The notes: generated from the sequence alone by a model not told the origin. DNA of 64,000 nt from Sphingobium yanoikuyae (GCF_013001025.1 NZ_CP053021.1:4058001-4122000); one strand, 5' to 3'. Positions 26,595 through 36,376 are shown, counted from the first letter of the stretch. Numbers and translations: made by a program.

Positions 26595-28513
26595 GTGTCG
26601 AACCAGGCGACGGTGCGGGTCAGCGAATCGAGCTGATTCTCCTTCTTCTGGAAGCCATGGCCCTCGGCCGGGTAGAAGATCGTCTCCACCACATTGCCCT
26701 TCGCCTTGAGGATGTCATGCACCTCCTGCGCCTGGCCGCGCGGCACGCGGATGTCGTTTTCGCCCTGGATGGTGAGCAGGGGCGCCTTCGCCGCGCGGAT
26801 ATAGGTGAGCGGCGAGGCGGCATCATAGACCTGCGGATCGCTCTCCGGCGTGCCGAGCAGGCTGCGCTGATAGGCTTTCAACTCCTCATCCTGGTCGCGA
26901 TACATGGTGCGCCAGTTGATGATGCCGAACCACTGGACGGCGGCGGCGAACTCGTCGGGCGCCCGGCCGATCGCCATCAGGGTCATGAAGCCGCCATAGC
27001 TGCCGCCGAAGATGCCGACCCGCTTGACATCGACATAGCCGCTATCGACCAGGAAATGCTTGGCCGCGACCGTGTCCTTGAGGTCGGCGCCGCCCAGATC
27101 CTTGACATTGCCGTCCTGGAACGCCTTGCCATAGCCGGTCGAGCCGCGGAAATTGGGCTGGATCACGACATAGCCGCGGCTGGCAAAGGCGGTGGCGTAG
27201 CGGCTGTAACCATCCTGCGCCTGACCGGTGGGGCCGCCATGGGGTAGGACGATGGCGGGGTTGCTGCCGTTGCGCTTGAGATTGGCGGGCATGGTCACGA
27301 TCGCGCTGATCAGCGTACCGTCGAAGCTCTTGTAGGTGACGACATCCGACTTGGGCAGCGCGGCGGGCTGGAGGCTGGCGATGGCAAGCTGTGTCGCCGG
27401 GCGCGCAGTGCCAGCCGCAAGATCATAGAGATAGAGATTGGCCGGCGAGTCGGCGCCCGAATGGTTGAGCATCAGCATGGCGCCGTCGGGCGAGCGCGGC
27501 TCGCTGCCGACCAGATAATTGACGCCCGGCGGGATGGCGAGTGGGGTTTCCGCGCCGCTCGCCAGATCGAAGCGATAGAGGGTGCTGGGCGCGTCGGCGT
27601 TGATGCGGAAGATGAGCGCCCGGCCGTCACGGGTGAAGCTGGCCGGCACCTGTTCCCAGGGCGTGGATTTGAGCCAGCGCCATTTGCCGGTGGCGGCTTC
27701 GAGCAGGCCGCCATGAATCTGGCCGCTGCCTTCATCGGTGGAGACGGCGATCCATTTGCCGTCCGCACTCGCATCGGTCGCGGCATAGACGGTGTCGGCC
27801 TTGCCGAGCAATTTCGCCGCCTTGCCGCTGGCGACGTCGATGCGCCAGATTTCGCTGACCTTGGAATCGATCCGCATGCGGTTGGCGATCAGCGCCTTGC
27901 CATCCGCGATCCAGGCGACCGGTGACCAGCTGAACTGCGGGTCGGCCTCCTGCGTGAGGTCACGCACCCTGCCCGCCCCGTCCATCACCGCGACATTGGA
28001 CTGGCCCTGGGTCTTGAGCTTGGTGACGAGTGCGACCAGGCCGCCGCTGGGTCCCACCAGCAGGTCACTTTCGCGCCGGTCGGGCGTGTTGGTGAGATTC
28101 TCGACCGCGCCGCCGCTCACCGGCACGCGGTAGATGTCGCTATATTCGTTGCCGCCGACATCCTGCTGGAACAGCAGGTAGCGGCCGTCGGCGGAGGCGG
28201 CGAGGCCGGTCTGGGCATCGTCCGACTGGGTCAGCTGCACCGGCCAGCTGCCGGCGGTGTCGGTGCGCCAGATATTGGTGCGGCCGGTGAGGTTGGTGGC
28301 GACGAAAATCTGTTTGCCGTCGGCGCTCCACGCCGCGCTCGACAGGCTGCGCGAGGCGCCGATGTCGGCGAGTGGCACGGCGCGGGCATCGGGATTGACC
28401 GGCGAGGTCAGGCTCTTGGGATCGGTAACTGCCCGTTCCGGCGTGGGAATTTGCGCCAGCACCGGGAAGGCGACGAGCAAGGGCAAGGCTGTGGCGGCGA
28501 GCAGATAGCGCAT
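26567..28513 (-). CDS. secreted S9 family (prolyl oligopeptidase) peptidase
   Basis: The 648-residue protein has a signal peptide ([21 protein letters not shown]), a beta-propeller made of WD/TolB-like repeats (about 60-380) and a C-terminal alpha/beta-hydrolase domain (about 400-648) with the catalytic Ser in [13 protein letters not shown], the Asp near GENDIRVP and the His in EGHGF. It is likely an exported dipeptidyl- or acylaminoacyl-peptidase. I start it at the ATG at 28513: the proposed promoter (28530-28558) lies just upstream, so the ATG at 28558 cannot be used. It overlaps the 3' end of the GT87-like gene by 28 bases. Confidence 0.9.
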   Translation of the reverse strand: MRYLLAATALPLLVAFPVLAQIPTPERAVTDPKSLTSPVNPDARAVPLADIGASRSLSSAAWSADGKQIFVATNLTGRTNIWRTDTAGSWPVQLTQSDDAQTGLAASADGRYLLFQQDVGGNEYSDIYRVPVSGGAVENLTNTPDRRESDLLVGPSGGLVALVTKLKTQGQSNVAVMDGAGRVRDLTQEADPQFSWSPVAWIADGKALIANRMRIDSKVSEIWRIDVASGKAAKLLGKADTVYAATDASADGKWIAVSTDEGSGQIHGGLLEAATGKWRWLKSTPWEQVPASFTRDGRALIFRINADAPSTLYRFDLASGAETPLAIPPGVNYLVGSEPRSPDGAMLMLNHSGADSPANLYLYDLAAGTARPATQLAIASLQPAALPKSDVVTYKSFDGTLISAIVTMPANLKRNGSNPAIVLPHGGPTGQAQDGYSRYATAFASRGYVVIQPNFRGSTGYGKAFQDGNVKDLGGADLKDTVAAKHFLVDSGYVDVKRVGIFGGSYGGFMTLMAIGRAPDEFAAAVQWFGIINWRTMYRDQDEELKAYQRSLLGTPESDPQVYDAASPLTYIRAAKAPLLTIQGENDIRVPRGQAQEVHDILKAKGNVVETIFYPAEGHGFQKKENQLDSLTRTVAWFDTYLKPSSAK

Positions 28514-28529
28514 GTCAGATCCCCCAACT

Positions 28530-28558
28530 GTTATGCAATCACAATACAGCAGCGGCAA
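28530..28558 (-). promoter_or_regulatory. putative promoter of the S9 peptidase gene
   Basis: On the minus strand TTGCCG (28558-28553), a 17-base spacer and CATAAC (28535-28530) form a sigma-70-like promoter. The start codon is about 17 bases downstream with a GGGGGA ribosome site. It supports the shorter start of the gene. Confidence 0.45.
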
Positions 28559-28672
28559 AAGCCCGCAAGATCGGGAAATTCCCTGCGCGTGAGGACTGTA
28601 TTTTTGCGCCGCGCGCGACTAGAGGGCTGCGGCAAGCCTGAAGCGGCATCCCGAACAGCAGGAAGCATCCCC

Positions 28673-30265
28673 ATGACCACCGACGTCACCATCAAGCGCG
28701 CCCTCCTTTCCGTATCGGACAAGACCGGCCTCATCGAACTGGGCCAGGCACTGGGCCAGCATGGCGTCGAACTGGTGTCGACCGGCGGCACTGCCAAGGC
28801 GCTGCGCGAGGCGGGCCTGGACGTGAAGGATATTTCCGAGCTGACCGGCTTCCCCGAAATGATGGACGGCCGCGTCAAGACGCTGCACCCCAAGGTCCAT
28901 GGCGGCCTGCTGGCCGTGCGCAACAATGCCGAGCATGTCGCGTCGATGGACGAGCATGAAATCGGCGCGATCGACCTGGTGATCGTCAACCTCTATCCCT
29001 TTGCCGCGACCGTGGCCAAGGGCGCCGATCGCGACGAGATCATCGAGAATATCGACATTGGTGGCCCGTCGATGGTCCGTTCGGCCGCGAAGAATCATGA
29101 GAGTGTCGCGATCGTCACCGATCCGGCCGACTATGCCCGCCTGATCGCCGAAATGGCGGAGAAGGGCGGCGCCACCAGCTATGATTTCCGCCGGATGCTG
29201 GCGGCCAAGGCCTATGCCGCCACTGCCGCCTATGATTCGATGATCGCCAGCTGGTTCGCCTTCGCCGACCAGGGCGTCGCCTTCCCCGAGAGCCTGTCGC
29301 TGTCGAGCAAGCTCAGCACCACGCTGCGCTATGGCGAGAATCCGCACCAGTCGGCCGCGCTCTACTTGCCTAACGGCCCGACCGCGAACGGCATCGCCCA
29401 GGCCAAGCAGATCCAGGGCAAGGAACTGAGCTACAATAATTATAACGACGCCGATGCGGCGCTGGAGCTGGTCAGCGAATTCCGCGACGGCCCGCCGACC
29501 GTCGTCATCGTCAAGCACGCCAATCCGTGCGGCGTCGCCACCGGCGATACGCTGATCGAAGCCTATGAAGCCGCGCTCGCCTGCGACAGCGTATCGGCAT
29601 TCGGCGGCATCATCGCCGTCAACCGTCCGCTCGACGGCCCGACCGCCGAGGCGATCAGCGGCATCTTCACCGAAGTCGTCGCCGCGCCCGACGCCGATGA
29701 CGAAGCCAAGGCGATCTTCGCCAAGAAGAAAAATCTGCGCCTGCTGCTGACCGGCGAACTGCCCGATCCGGCCCGCCCCGGCCTGATGGTCAAGAGCATC
29801 GCCGGTGGCCTGCTGGTCCAGAGCCGCGACAATGGCAAGGTCGACCTGGACGCGCTGAAGGTCGTGACCAAGCGCGCGCCGACCGAGCAGGAACTGAAGG
29901 ACTGCCTGTTCGCCTGGACCGTCGCCAAGCATGTGAAGTCGAACGCGATCGTCTATGCCCAGGGCGGCAGCACCGCCGGCGTCGGCGCGGGCCAGATGAA
30001 CCGCCTGGAATCCGCCCGCATCGCCGCCTGGAAGGCCAAGGACGCCGCCGAGAAGGCCGGCTGGAGCGAACCGCGCACGATCGGTTCGGCGGTCGCTTCC
30101 GACGCCTTCTTCCCCTTCGCCGACGGCCTGCTGGCGGCAGTGGAAGCCGGCGCGACGGCGGTGATCCAGCCGGGCGGCTCGATCCGTGACGAGGAAGTCA
30201 TTGCCGCAGCAGACGAAGCGGGCCTGGCGATGGTCTTCACCGGCATGCGCCACTTCCGTCATTAA
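28673..30265 (+). CDS. purH: bifunctional phosphoribosylaminoimidazolecarboxamide formyltransferase / IMP cyclohydrolase
   Basis: PurH makes the last two steps of IMP synthesis. The 530-residue protein has the IMP cyclohydrolase (MGS-like) domain first, with [30 protein letters not shown] and [15 protein letters not shown], then the transformylase domain with KHANPCGVA and the [14 protein letters not shown] block, and the C-terminal phosphate-binding end [13 protein letters not shown]. The ATG at 28673 has GGAAG upstream. The frame is open to 28451 only because the S9 gene is on the other strand. Confidence 0.96.
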   Translation: MTTDVTIKRALLSVSDKTGLIELGQALGQHGVELVSTGGTAKALREAGLDVKDISELTGFPEMMDGRVKTLHPKVHGGLLAVRNNAEHVASMDEHEIGAIDLVIVNLYPFAATVAKGADRDEIIENIDIGGPSMVRSAAKNHESVAIVTDPADYARLIAEMAEKGGATSYDFRRMLAAKAYAATAAYDSMIASWFAFADQGVAFPESLSLSSKLSTTLRYGENPHQSAALYLPNGPTANGIAQAKQIQGKELSYNNYNDADAALELVSEFRDGPPTVVIVKHANPCGVATGDTLIEAYEAALACDSVSAFGGIIAVNRPLDGPTAEAISGIFTEVVAAPDADDEAKAIFAKKKNLRLLLTGELPDPARPGLMVKSIAGGLLVQSRDNGKVDLDALKVVTKRAPTEQELKDCLFAWTVAKHVKSNAIVYAQGGSTAGVGAGQMNRLESARIAAWKAKDAAEKAGWSEPRTIGSAVASDAFFPFADGLLAAVEAGATAVIQPGGSIRDEEVIAAADEAGLAMVFTGMRHFRH

Positions 30266-30273
30266 GGCTTGTT

Positions 30274-30301
30274 TCCCAACGCGCTAGATGGCGCGTCGGG
30301 A
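30274..30301 (+). terminator. imperfect hairpin after purH
   Basis: TCCCAACGCGC (30274-30284) pairs with GCGCGTCGGGA (30291-30301) with one A-C mismatch and a 6-base loop, 8 bases after the purH stop. There is no clear T run, so confidence is moderate. Confidence 0.4.
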
Positions 30302-30322
30302 CAATATCTCGATCAGGTTTAT

Positions 30323-30353
30323 GCGGGTGCGAAACGATCCTGTTCGCACCCGC
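30323..30353. other. 11-bp perfect inverted repeat between purH and urcA
   Basis: GCGGGTGCGAA (30323-30333) and TTCGCACCCGC (30343-30353) pair perfectly around 9 bases. A second small hairpin, TGCCA-T5-TGGCA (30369-30383), follows. Either may be a terminator, an operator of the urcA gene, or part of a leader RNA. Confidence 0.4.
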
Positions 30354-30493
30354 AAAATCGCAGAAAACTGCCATTTTTTGGCAATTGGCCTCTTTTCAAT
30401 GTCACCGGGCAATCCTATTTAGGATGACGACCCTGCACCCACGTCAGGCGTTGGGCACGACATAAGAAAAAGCATGTTCGACAGGAGAATAGG

Positions 30494-30826
30494 ATGACCA
30501 AGAAGACGCTGGTGGCGATGGCCGCCACCCTGGCCCTTGCGCTGCCTGGCATGGCTATCGCCGGCAACAGCAGCAACGAAGTCGTCGTCGACGGCACCAC
30601 CGGCCTCACCACCCGCACCATCGCCGTATCGGTCGCTGACCTGAACCTGGCCAGCAACAATGGCCTGCGCCGCGCCGATTATCGCATCAGCCGCGCCGCC
30701 AAGCAGGTGTGCGGCTGGGTCAACGGGTCGATCCTGCCGGCGACGCCCGACTATCGCGACTGTGTCGGCAGCGCGCTGGACGGCGCACGCAGCGACCTCA
30801 ACGCGCTGGCGCAGCGCCAGGGCTGA
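30494..30826 (+). CDS. UrcA family exported protein
   Basis: The 110-residue product has a signal peptide (about 1-23, MTKKTLVAMAATLALALPG then MAIA), and the mature part has the UrcA pattern: TIAVSVADLNLASNNGLRRA, then two cysteines, VCGW and DCVGSALDGARSDLNALA. UrcA proteins are short periplasmic proteins of alphaproteobacteria with unknown function; the two cysteines may form a disulfide. A good GGAGA site lies 7 bases before the ATG. A hairpin follows. Confidence 0.85.
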   Translation: MTKKTLVAMAATLALALPGMAIAGNSSNEVVVDGTTGLTTRTIAVSVADLNLASNNGLRRADYRISRAAKQVCGWVNGSILPATPDYRDCVGSALDGARSDLNALAQRQG

Positions 30827-30873
30827 TCTTCACCCATCCCGCAAGGGAAGCCTTCCCCGTCACGGGGACTGCA

Positions 30874-30906
30874 GGGGGCCGTTCCGCACATGCGGGGCGG
30901 CCCTTT
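30874..30906 (+). terminator. hairpin terminator after urcA
   Basis: GGGCCG (30876-30881) with CGGCCC (30898-30903) and inner CCGC (30884-30887) with GCGG (30892-30895) form a stem with a 4-base loop and a short internal loop, followed by TTTGTC. It lies 50 bases after the urcA stop. Confidence 0.55.
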
Positions 30907-31006
30907 GTCACGTCCGCGACCACTCATGCTTACCGGCGATTAACCACTCCTTAGAGGATTTCCTTCACTCAGCGAGACACGAAGGACCATCCAGGGGATA
31001 TAGAGC

Positions 31007-32533
31007 ATGTCGCGTGTCGACCAGAGTGTGGACGTCGCCATCATCGGGGCAGGCCCGGCCGGCCTGACCGCCGCCTATCTGCTGACGAAAAAAGGCTTTT
31101 CCGTCACCGTCATCGAGAAAGACCCGGTCTATGTCGGCGGCATCAGCCGCACGGTCGAGCTGGATGGCTATCGATTCGATATTGGCGGCCACCGCTTCTT
31201 TTCCAAGTCGAAGGAAGTGGTGGACCTGTGGAACGAGATCCTGCCGGACGATTTCATCCAGCGCCCGCGCATGAGCCGCATCTATTATGAAGGAAAATTC
31301 TACTCCTATCCCCTGCGCGCGTTCGAGGCGCTGTGGAATCTGGGTGTGTGGCGCTCGACCCTGTGCATGGCGAGCTTCGCCAAGGCCAAGCTGTTCCCCA
31401 ACCGCAATGTCCGCTCCTTCCAGGACTGGACCGTCAACGCGTTCGGCCACAAGCTCTTCTCGATCTTCTTCAAGACCTATACCGAGAAGGTCTGGGGCAT
31501 GCCGTGCGACGAAATGTCGGCCGACTGGGCGGCGCAGCGGATCAAGGGCCTGTCGCTGTGGGGTGCGGTGGTCGATGGGCTGAAGCGCTCGCTGGGCCTC
31601 AACAAGAAGCCCAATGACGGTATGGCGACCAAGACTCTGCTGGAAACCTTCCGCTATCCGCGTCTTGGCCCCGGCATGATGTGGGAAGCCGCGCGCGACC
31701 GGGTGATCGAGGGCGGGAACCAGATCTTGATGGCGCACAGCCTGAAGCAGCTGGCGCAGGACCAGGGCACCGAGCGCTGGCGCGTGGTGGCGGACGGCCC
31801 GGATGGCGATGTCATCATCAACGCCGCCCATGTGATTTCGTCCGCGCCGATGCGCGAACTGGCCGCGCGCATCCATCCGCTGCCCGAAACCCTGCCCGAG
31901 GCGATGGAACTCAAATATCGCGACTTCCTGACCGTGGCGCTGATGATCAAGTCGGAGGACCTGTTCCCCGACAACTGGATCTATATCCACGACAGCAAGG
32001 TGCAGGTCGGCCGTATCCAGAATTTCCGCAGCTGGTCGCCCGAAATGGTGCCCGATGAATCGGTCGCTTGCGTGGGCCTCGAATATTTCTGCTTCGAGGG
32101 CGACGGGCTGTGGGCGTCGGCTGACGCCGATCTGATCGACCTGGCCAAGAAGGAAATGGCCATATTGGGCCTGTGCAATCCCGACGATGTCGTTGGCGGC
32201 GCGGTGGTGCGGCAGGAAAAGGCCTATCCGGTCTATGACGATGCCTATGCCGACCATGTGCTGGCGATGCGCACCGAGCTGGAAGCCGTCGCCCCGACGC
32301 TCCATCTGGTCGGCCGCAACGGCATGCACCGCTATAACAACCAGGATCATGCGATGATGACGGCGATGTTGACAGTGCGCAACATCGAGGCCGGCACCCG
32401 CGTCTATGACGTCTGGGGCGTCAACGAGGACGCCGAATATCATGAATCGGGCGAGGAAGGGCAGGATGTCGAAGGACAGCGCGCCGCCCTCGCCAGCGAA
32501 CGGCTGGTGCCCTCTCGCCTGAAGGCTGCATGA
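31007..32533 (+). CDS. FAD/NAD(P)-binding oxidoreductase, UDP-galactopyranose mutase/amine-oxidase-like
   Basis: The 508-residue protein begins with a dinucleotide site VAIIGAGPAGLTAAYLL (about 10-26) and the second FAD phrase EKDPVYVGGISRTVEL, RFDIGGHRFFSKSKEV. The middle has a YTEKVWGMPCDEMSADW block and the C-terminal FAD motif LVGRNGMHRYNNQDHAM (about 428-444), as in the COG1232 group of amine-oxidase/flavin-mutase-like proteins often found beside GtrA and glycosyltransferases. The reaction is unknown; a polyprenyl- or sugar-linked oxidation or isomerisation is a reasonable guess. It is the first gene of a three-gene operon. Confidence 0.8.
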   Translation: MSRVDQSVDVAIIGAGPAGLTAAYLLTKKGFSVTVIEKDPVYVGGISRTVELDGYRFDIGGHRFFSKSKEVVDLWNEILPDDFIQRPRMSRIYYEGKFYSYPLRAFEALWNLGVWRSTLCMASFAKAKLFPNRNVRSFQDWTVNAFGHKLFSIFFKTYTEKVWGMPCDEMSADWAAQRIKGLSLWGAVVDGLKRSLGLNKKPNDGMATKTLLETFRYPRLGPGMMWEAARDRVIEGGNQILMAHSLKQLAQDQGTERWRVVADGPDGDVIINAAHVISSAPMRELAARIHPLPETLPEAMELKYRDFLTVALMIKSEDLFPDNWIYIHDSKVQVGRIQNFRSWSPEMVPDESVACVGLEYFCFEGDGLWASADADLIDLAKKEMAILGLCNPDDVVGGAVVRQEKAYPVYDDAYADHVLAMRTELEAVAPTLHLVGRNGMHRYNNQDHAMMTAMLTVRNIEAGTRVYDVWGVNEDAEYHESGEEGQDVEGQRAALASERLVPSRLKAA

Positions 32534-32537
32534 TCCG

Positions 32538-32957
32538 ATGGGCGAGCTGGTACGCGCCCTGACGGTCCGGCTGGGCGCCATCGCCGCGCGCTTCATGTTC
32601 GCTCGCTATCTGCTGGCCAGCATCTGCGCGCTGTCGAGCGACATGGCTGCCTTCCTGATGCTGAGCCGGGCCGGTACAACGCCGACTCTGGCCGCGTTCG
32701 GGGGCTATGCGATCGGCCTGATCGTGCATTGGGTGATCAGCATCCGCTTCGTGTTCGATACGGGCACCGGCCCCAGTCATGCCCAGCGGTTCGGCTTCGT
32801 GGCCAGTGCGCTGGTTGGCATGGGGATCACCATGGTCCTGGTTGGCGGGCTGAGCGCGGTCGGCATTGCCCCGGCGATCGCCAAGCTGATATCGGTGCCC
32901 GCCAGTTTCCTGAGCGTCTATGCGATCCGCAAATATGGCATTTTCGCGCGCAGCTGA
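32538..32957 (+). CDS. GtrA family membrane protein
   Basis: The 139-residue protein has four membrane helices (about 19-41, 52-72, 84-106 and 112-132) with the GtrA pattern ending in SVYAIRKYGIFA. GtrA proteins are thought to flip polyprenyl-phosphate-linked sugars across the inner membrane. The usual GtrB glycosyltransferase is not next to it; instead an FAD oxidoreductase precedes and a GT-C-like protein follows. The last 23 bases overlap the next gene, so they are coupled. Confidence 0.85.
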   Translation: MGELVRALTVRLGAIAARFMFARYLLASICALSSDMAAFLMLSRAGTTPTLAAFGGYAIGLIVHWVISIRFVFDTGTGPSHAQRFGFVASALVGMGITMVLVGGLSAVGIAPAIAKLISVPASFLSVYAIRKYGIFARS

Positions 32958-34704
32958 GCGTCATGGCCGCTGGCTGATCCTGCTCGCCTGGCTGGCGTGC
33001 AGCGCGGTCATGCTGTGGCTGTTCCATGGCGATTTCGCCGCGCTGGGCTTTCGCGATCCCGATGATGCCATGCGGCTGGTGCAGGTGCGTGACTGGATCG
33101 GCGGACAGGGCTTCTGGGACGTCAGCCAGCATCGGGTAAACCCGCCACTGGGCGGACCGATGCACTGGTCGCGCATCGTCGACATGCCGGTGGCAGGGCT
33201 GATCCTGCTGGCGCGACCGCTGCTGGGGCCTGTGGCGGCAGAGCTGGCCGCCTGCATCACCGTGCCGCTGCTGTTGCTGGGCGGGTTGACCGCTGCCATG
33301 CATCTGGCTGCCCGGCGACTGGGCGATCCTGTTCTGGCTCTGGTGACCATGGCCTTGCTGCTGACGACACCGTCGATCCTGGTGCAGTTCACGCCGCTGC
33401 GGATCGACCATCATGGCTGGCAGATCTGGATGGCGACGATCGCGCTGGCCGGCGCACTGGATAGCGGCCGGGTGCGTGGCGGCGTGACGAGCGCGCTGGC
33501 GCTGGCGGTCTGGTTGCAGATTTCGAGTGAAGCCCTGCCTTATGTCGCGCTGTTCGCCGGGCTGTTCGCGTTGCGCCAATGGCTCGACGGCCGGGAAGCA
33601 TCGCGCTTCATAGCCTTTGCGGCGACGCTGGGCGGGGCGGCGGTTGCGCTGCTGGCTTTGCTGCGCGGAAAGGCGGCCTTGCTGCATGACCAGTGCGACG
33701 CACTGTCGGCCGCCTATGTCTGGCCGCTGGTGGCAATGGCGGTGCTGGTGCCGCTGGCCGGCAAGCTGATCGGCACGGCCAGCATGACCCGGCGCTTCCT
33801 GATCGCGGCGATCGGCGGCGGGGCGGCCATCGCGATCCTGCTGGCGATCGGCGGCCCCTGCCTGTCGGGCGATCCGTTCCAGGCGCTCGGGCCGCTGGCC
33901 TATAAATATTGGTATTTGCAGGTGATGGAGGGCCGGCCGATCTGGGACCAGAGCCTGTCATTGCGCGGCGTCATCCTGTTGCCCGCGCTGGTTGGGCTGG
34001 CAGGGGCCCTGTCCGCCGCCCGCCTGGCCGCCAACAGGGATGTACGCAAGCGCTGGTTGGCGCTGGGCCTGTTGCTGCTGGGGGCGATGGCGGTGTCGCT
34101 GCTGGTGATGCGCGCCGTGTCGGTCGCCCATGTCTATGCTCTGCCCGGTGTCGCCTGGTTGCTGATCGCCCTGTTCCGCAAGGTACAGGCGTCGTCGCAG
34201 GCGCTGGTGCGCGTCCTGGGATCGGTGGCGCAGATCCTGCTGACTCCCGCCGGGATCAGCGCATTGTGGATTGCCCTGATCCCCGAAGCTCCGTCGGCCA
34301 AGACCAGCGCCGTCAATTGCCGAGCCGCAGCCACGCTTGCGCCGCTGCACACCCTGCCCCCGTCCACCCTGTTCGCGCCGCTGGACCTTGGCCCCGACAT
34401 ATTGGTGCAGACGCCGCACCGCGTGATCGGCACTGCCCATCATCGCAATGCCGCCGGCATCACCGCCGTGATCGAAGGGTTCATGGCGACACCCGACACG
34501 GCGCGCGCGGTGATCCGGTCGGTCAATGGCGGGCGTGGCGCCGACTATGTCGTGACCTGCGCGGGCCTGACCGAATATGCGCTCTATGCCAAGGAGCATC
34601 CCCAGAGCCTGTCGGCGCAATTGTCGCGTGGCAATGTACCCGACTGGTTGCAGCCGCTGCCCACCAAGGGGCCGCTGCGCATCTACAAGGTCAGGCGGGA
34701 CTGA
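32935..34704 (+). CDS. GT-C superfamily membrane protein (oligosaccharyltransferase-like)
   Basis: The 589-residue product has about 12 membrane helices in its first 430 residues and a soluble C-terminal domain of about 150 residues. After the first helix is GFRDPDDAMRLVQVRDWIGG, matching the acidic DxD-like loop of GT-C enzymes, followed by PPLGGPMHWSRIVD, and the C-terminal part carries GADYVVTCAGLTEY. It may transfer a lipid-linked sugar to a protein or polysaccharide. I put the start at the ATG at 32935, inside gtrA; the ATG at 32920 is possible. It overlaps the convergent msrB end by 14 bases. Confidence 0.75.
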   Translation: MAFSRAAERHGRWLILLAWLACSAVMLWLFHGDFAALGFRDPDDAMRLVQVRDWIGGQGFWDVSQHRVNPPLGGPMHWSRIVDMPVAGLILLARPLLGPVAAELAACITVPLLLLGGLTAAMHLAARRLGDPVLALVTMALLLTTPSILVQFTPLRIDHHGWQIWMATIALAGALDSGRVRGGVTSALALAVWLQISSEALPYVALFAGLFALRQWLDGREASRFIAFAATLGGAAVALLALLRGKAALLHDQCDALSAAYVWPLVAMAVLVPLAGKLIGTASMTRRFLIAAIGGGAAIAILLAIGGPCLSGDPFQALGPLAYKYWYLQVMEGRPIWDQSLSLRGVILLPALVGLAGALSAARLAANRDVRKRWLALGLLLLGAMAVSLLVMRAVSVAHVYALPGVAWLLIALFRKVQASSQALVRVLGSVAQILLTPAGISALWIALIPEAPSAKTSAVNCRAAATLAPLHTLPPSTLFAPLDLGPDILVQTPHRVIGTAHHRNAAGITAVIEGFMATPDTARAVIRSVNGGRGADYVVTCAGLTEYALYAKEHPQSLSAQLSRGNVPDWLQPLPTKGPLRIYKVRRD

Positions 34705-35167
34705 AGGCCAGCGCGACGCCGTTCATGCAGTAGCGCAGGCCCGTGGGCTTGGGCCCGTCGTCGAACACATGGCCGAGATGGCCGCCACAACGGGCGCAAT
34801 GGACTTCGGTCCGGGGCACGCCCAGGCTGAAGTCGCGCGAGGTGCCGATGGCGCGGGGCAAGGGCGCATAGAAGCTGGGCCAGCCGGTGCCGCTGTCGAA
34901 CTTGGTCTTGGAACTGAACAGATTCTGGGCGCAGCCGGCGCAGGTGAAGGTGCCGGCGCGATGTTCGCGGTTGAGCGGGCTGCTGTCGGGAAATTCGGTC
35001 GCGCCCTGGCGCAGCACCTTATAGGCCCAGGGGCTGAGCTTGTTGCGCCATTGCGCGTCGGTCAGGCGATAGGGATAGGCGGCTTCCGCCGCGTCGGGGC
35101 GGAATTGCCACAGGGCCAGTGCAGAGGCGCCGGTCGCGACGCCATAGAGAAAATGCCGCCGGTTCAT
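34691..35167 (-). CDS. msrB: peptide-methionine (R)-S-oxide reductase with Tat signal
   Basis: MsrB repairs R-methionine sulfoxide. The 158-residue protein has an N-terminal twin-arginine signal, MNRRHFLYGVATGASALAL, implying export in folded form, then the MsrB fold: zinc cysteines in TCAGC and HCARCGG, the substrate loop SGTGWPSF, and the catalytic RYCMN. The two CxxC zinc pairs are intact. Most MsrB proteins are cytoplasmic; the Tat signal makes this one likely periplasmic. No msrA or msrPQ gene is next to it. It overlaps the GT-C gene end by 14 bases. Confidence 0.9.
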   Translation of the reverse strand: MNRRHFLYGVATGASALALWQFRPDAAEAAYPYRLTDAQWRNKLSPWAYKVLRQGATEFPDSSPLNREHRAGTFTCAGCAQNLFSSKTKFDSGTGWPSFYAPLPRAIGTSRDFSLGVPRTEVHCARCGGHLGHVFDDGPKPTGLRYCMNGVALAFSPA

Positions 35168-35185
35168 TATCCCTCCCTAGCCTGT

Positions 35186-36376
35186 TCAGCCTGTCGAGCT
35201 CCTGAACAACTGCTTCCACCAGCGGCCGCCCGATTTGAGCACATGGCGGCGGAACAGCAGCACGCCGATGCGGATGATGAGGGCGACCCAGACGCCCTGC
35301 CACAGGATCGCCACCAGATGCGGCCAGAGCGCCGCATCCTGCGCCGCCCGCGCGATCATCGCGAAGGGCGAGGAGAAGGGAAAGACCACCGACGCCACTT
35401 CCAGCGGCGATCCCATATGGTCGACCGTGTAGGAGACGAAGAAGAAGATCATCATCTGCCCCATGGTGATCGGCATGTTGAGCGTCTGCACCTCGCGCAC
35501 GGTCGCCGCCTGCGCGCCGATGCCCAGGAACAGCGAGCCGAGGAGCGTATAGGCCATGGCGAAATAGATGATGCCGAGCGCGATGAAGGCGGGCCAGCCC
35601 ACCGCCGGATCGAGCAGGACCGTGCCGGGCGCCTTCAACGCCATGAAGATGGTGAAGGCGGTCGCGCCCCAGAAGGCGATGCCGACGAAGCTCATCCCCA
35701 GCATGGCGATCAGCTTGCCGAGGAAGATCGCGTCCACCGGCACGGCGGCGGCCAATATCTCGATGATCTTGTTCGTCTTTTCCTCGACCAGATTGGACAG
35801 GATCATGCCCGCCAGCAAGATGGTAAGGAAGAAGATGACGATCTGGCCGGTGCGGCCGATCAGCAAACGGGCCTGCGACTGGGCGCCGAGACTGGTCGCC
35901 ACTTCCTGTCGCTCGACCTTGACCATGTGCAGCACCTTTTCGGCCTGCGCCGCGCTGGCGATCAGGCTGAGATCGCCCTGTAGCCGGTCCAGATCCTCTG
36001 GCTTGCCGGTCAGGACCGGGCGGGAGACCGTGCCCGAGAGAATGGCGACGACGTCCGATTCCGGTCGTGCCAGCAAGATGCGCGGCGGGATATCAGGAGA
36101 AACGGCGTGAAGCCGCGGCAGCGCCTGTGGCCCCATGCGTTCGGTCAGGCGCTTGTGCGCCCGTTCGAGCGCGCCGACATCGGCCGGCGTCATGGCGATG
36201 CCGACGACCGGCCGCAGGTCGGTGCTGGAAATCTTCTGGGTGAAACCGGCAAAGACCATGCCGATGACGATCGGCACCAGCGGCCCGATCAGGAACAGGA
36301 TGAAGGTGCGCGACAGTACGACGGCGGTGAAGTCCCGCCGGGCGATGACGCTGGCGGCGCGCAGCAATTCCTTCAT
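35186..36376 (-). CDS. ABC-2 type transporter permease (NatB-like)
   Basis: The 396-residue protein has one N-terminal membrane helix (about 22-44), a roughly 130-residue extracytoplasmic domain and five to six helices at the end (about 180-375), the layout of ABC-2 permeases such as NatB. GQIVIFFLTILLAGMILSNLVEEKTNKIIEI carries the conserved EEKTN coupling motif that follows TM2. Its ATG overlaps the ATPase stop (ATGA), so the two make one exporter. The substrate is unknown; Na+ export has been shown only for the B. subtilis homologue. Confidence 0.88.
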   Translation of the reverse strand: MKELLRAASVIARRDFTAVVLSRTFILFLIGPLVPIVIGMVFAGFTQKISSTDLRPVVGIAMTPADVGALERAHKRLTERMGPQALPRLHAVSPDIPPRILLARPESDVVAILSGTVSRPVLTGKPEDLDRLQGDLSLIASAAQAEKVLHMVKVERQEVATSLGAQSQARLLIGRTGQIVIFFLTILLAGMILSNLVEEKTNKIIEILAAAVPVDAIFLGKLIAMLGMSFVGIAFWGATAFTIFMALKAPGTVLLDPAVGWPAFIALGIIYFAMAYTLLGSLFLGIGAQAATVREVQTLNMPITMGQMMIFFFVSYTVDHMGSPLEVASVVFPFSSPFAMIARAAQDAALWPHLVAILWQGVWVALIIRIGVLLFRRHVLKSGGRWWKQLFRSSTG

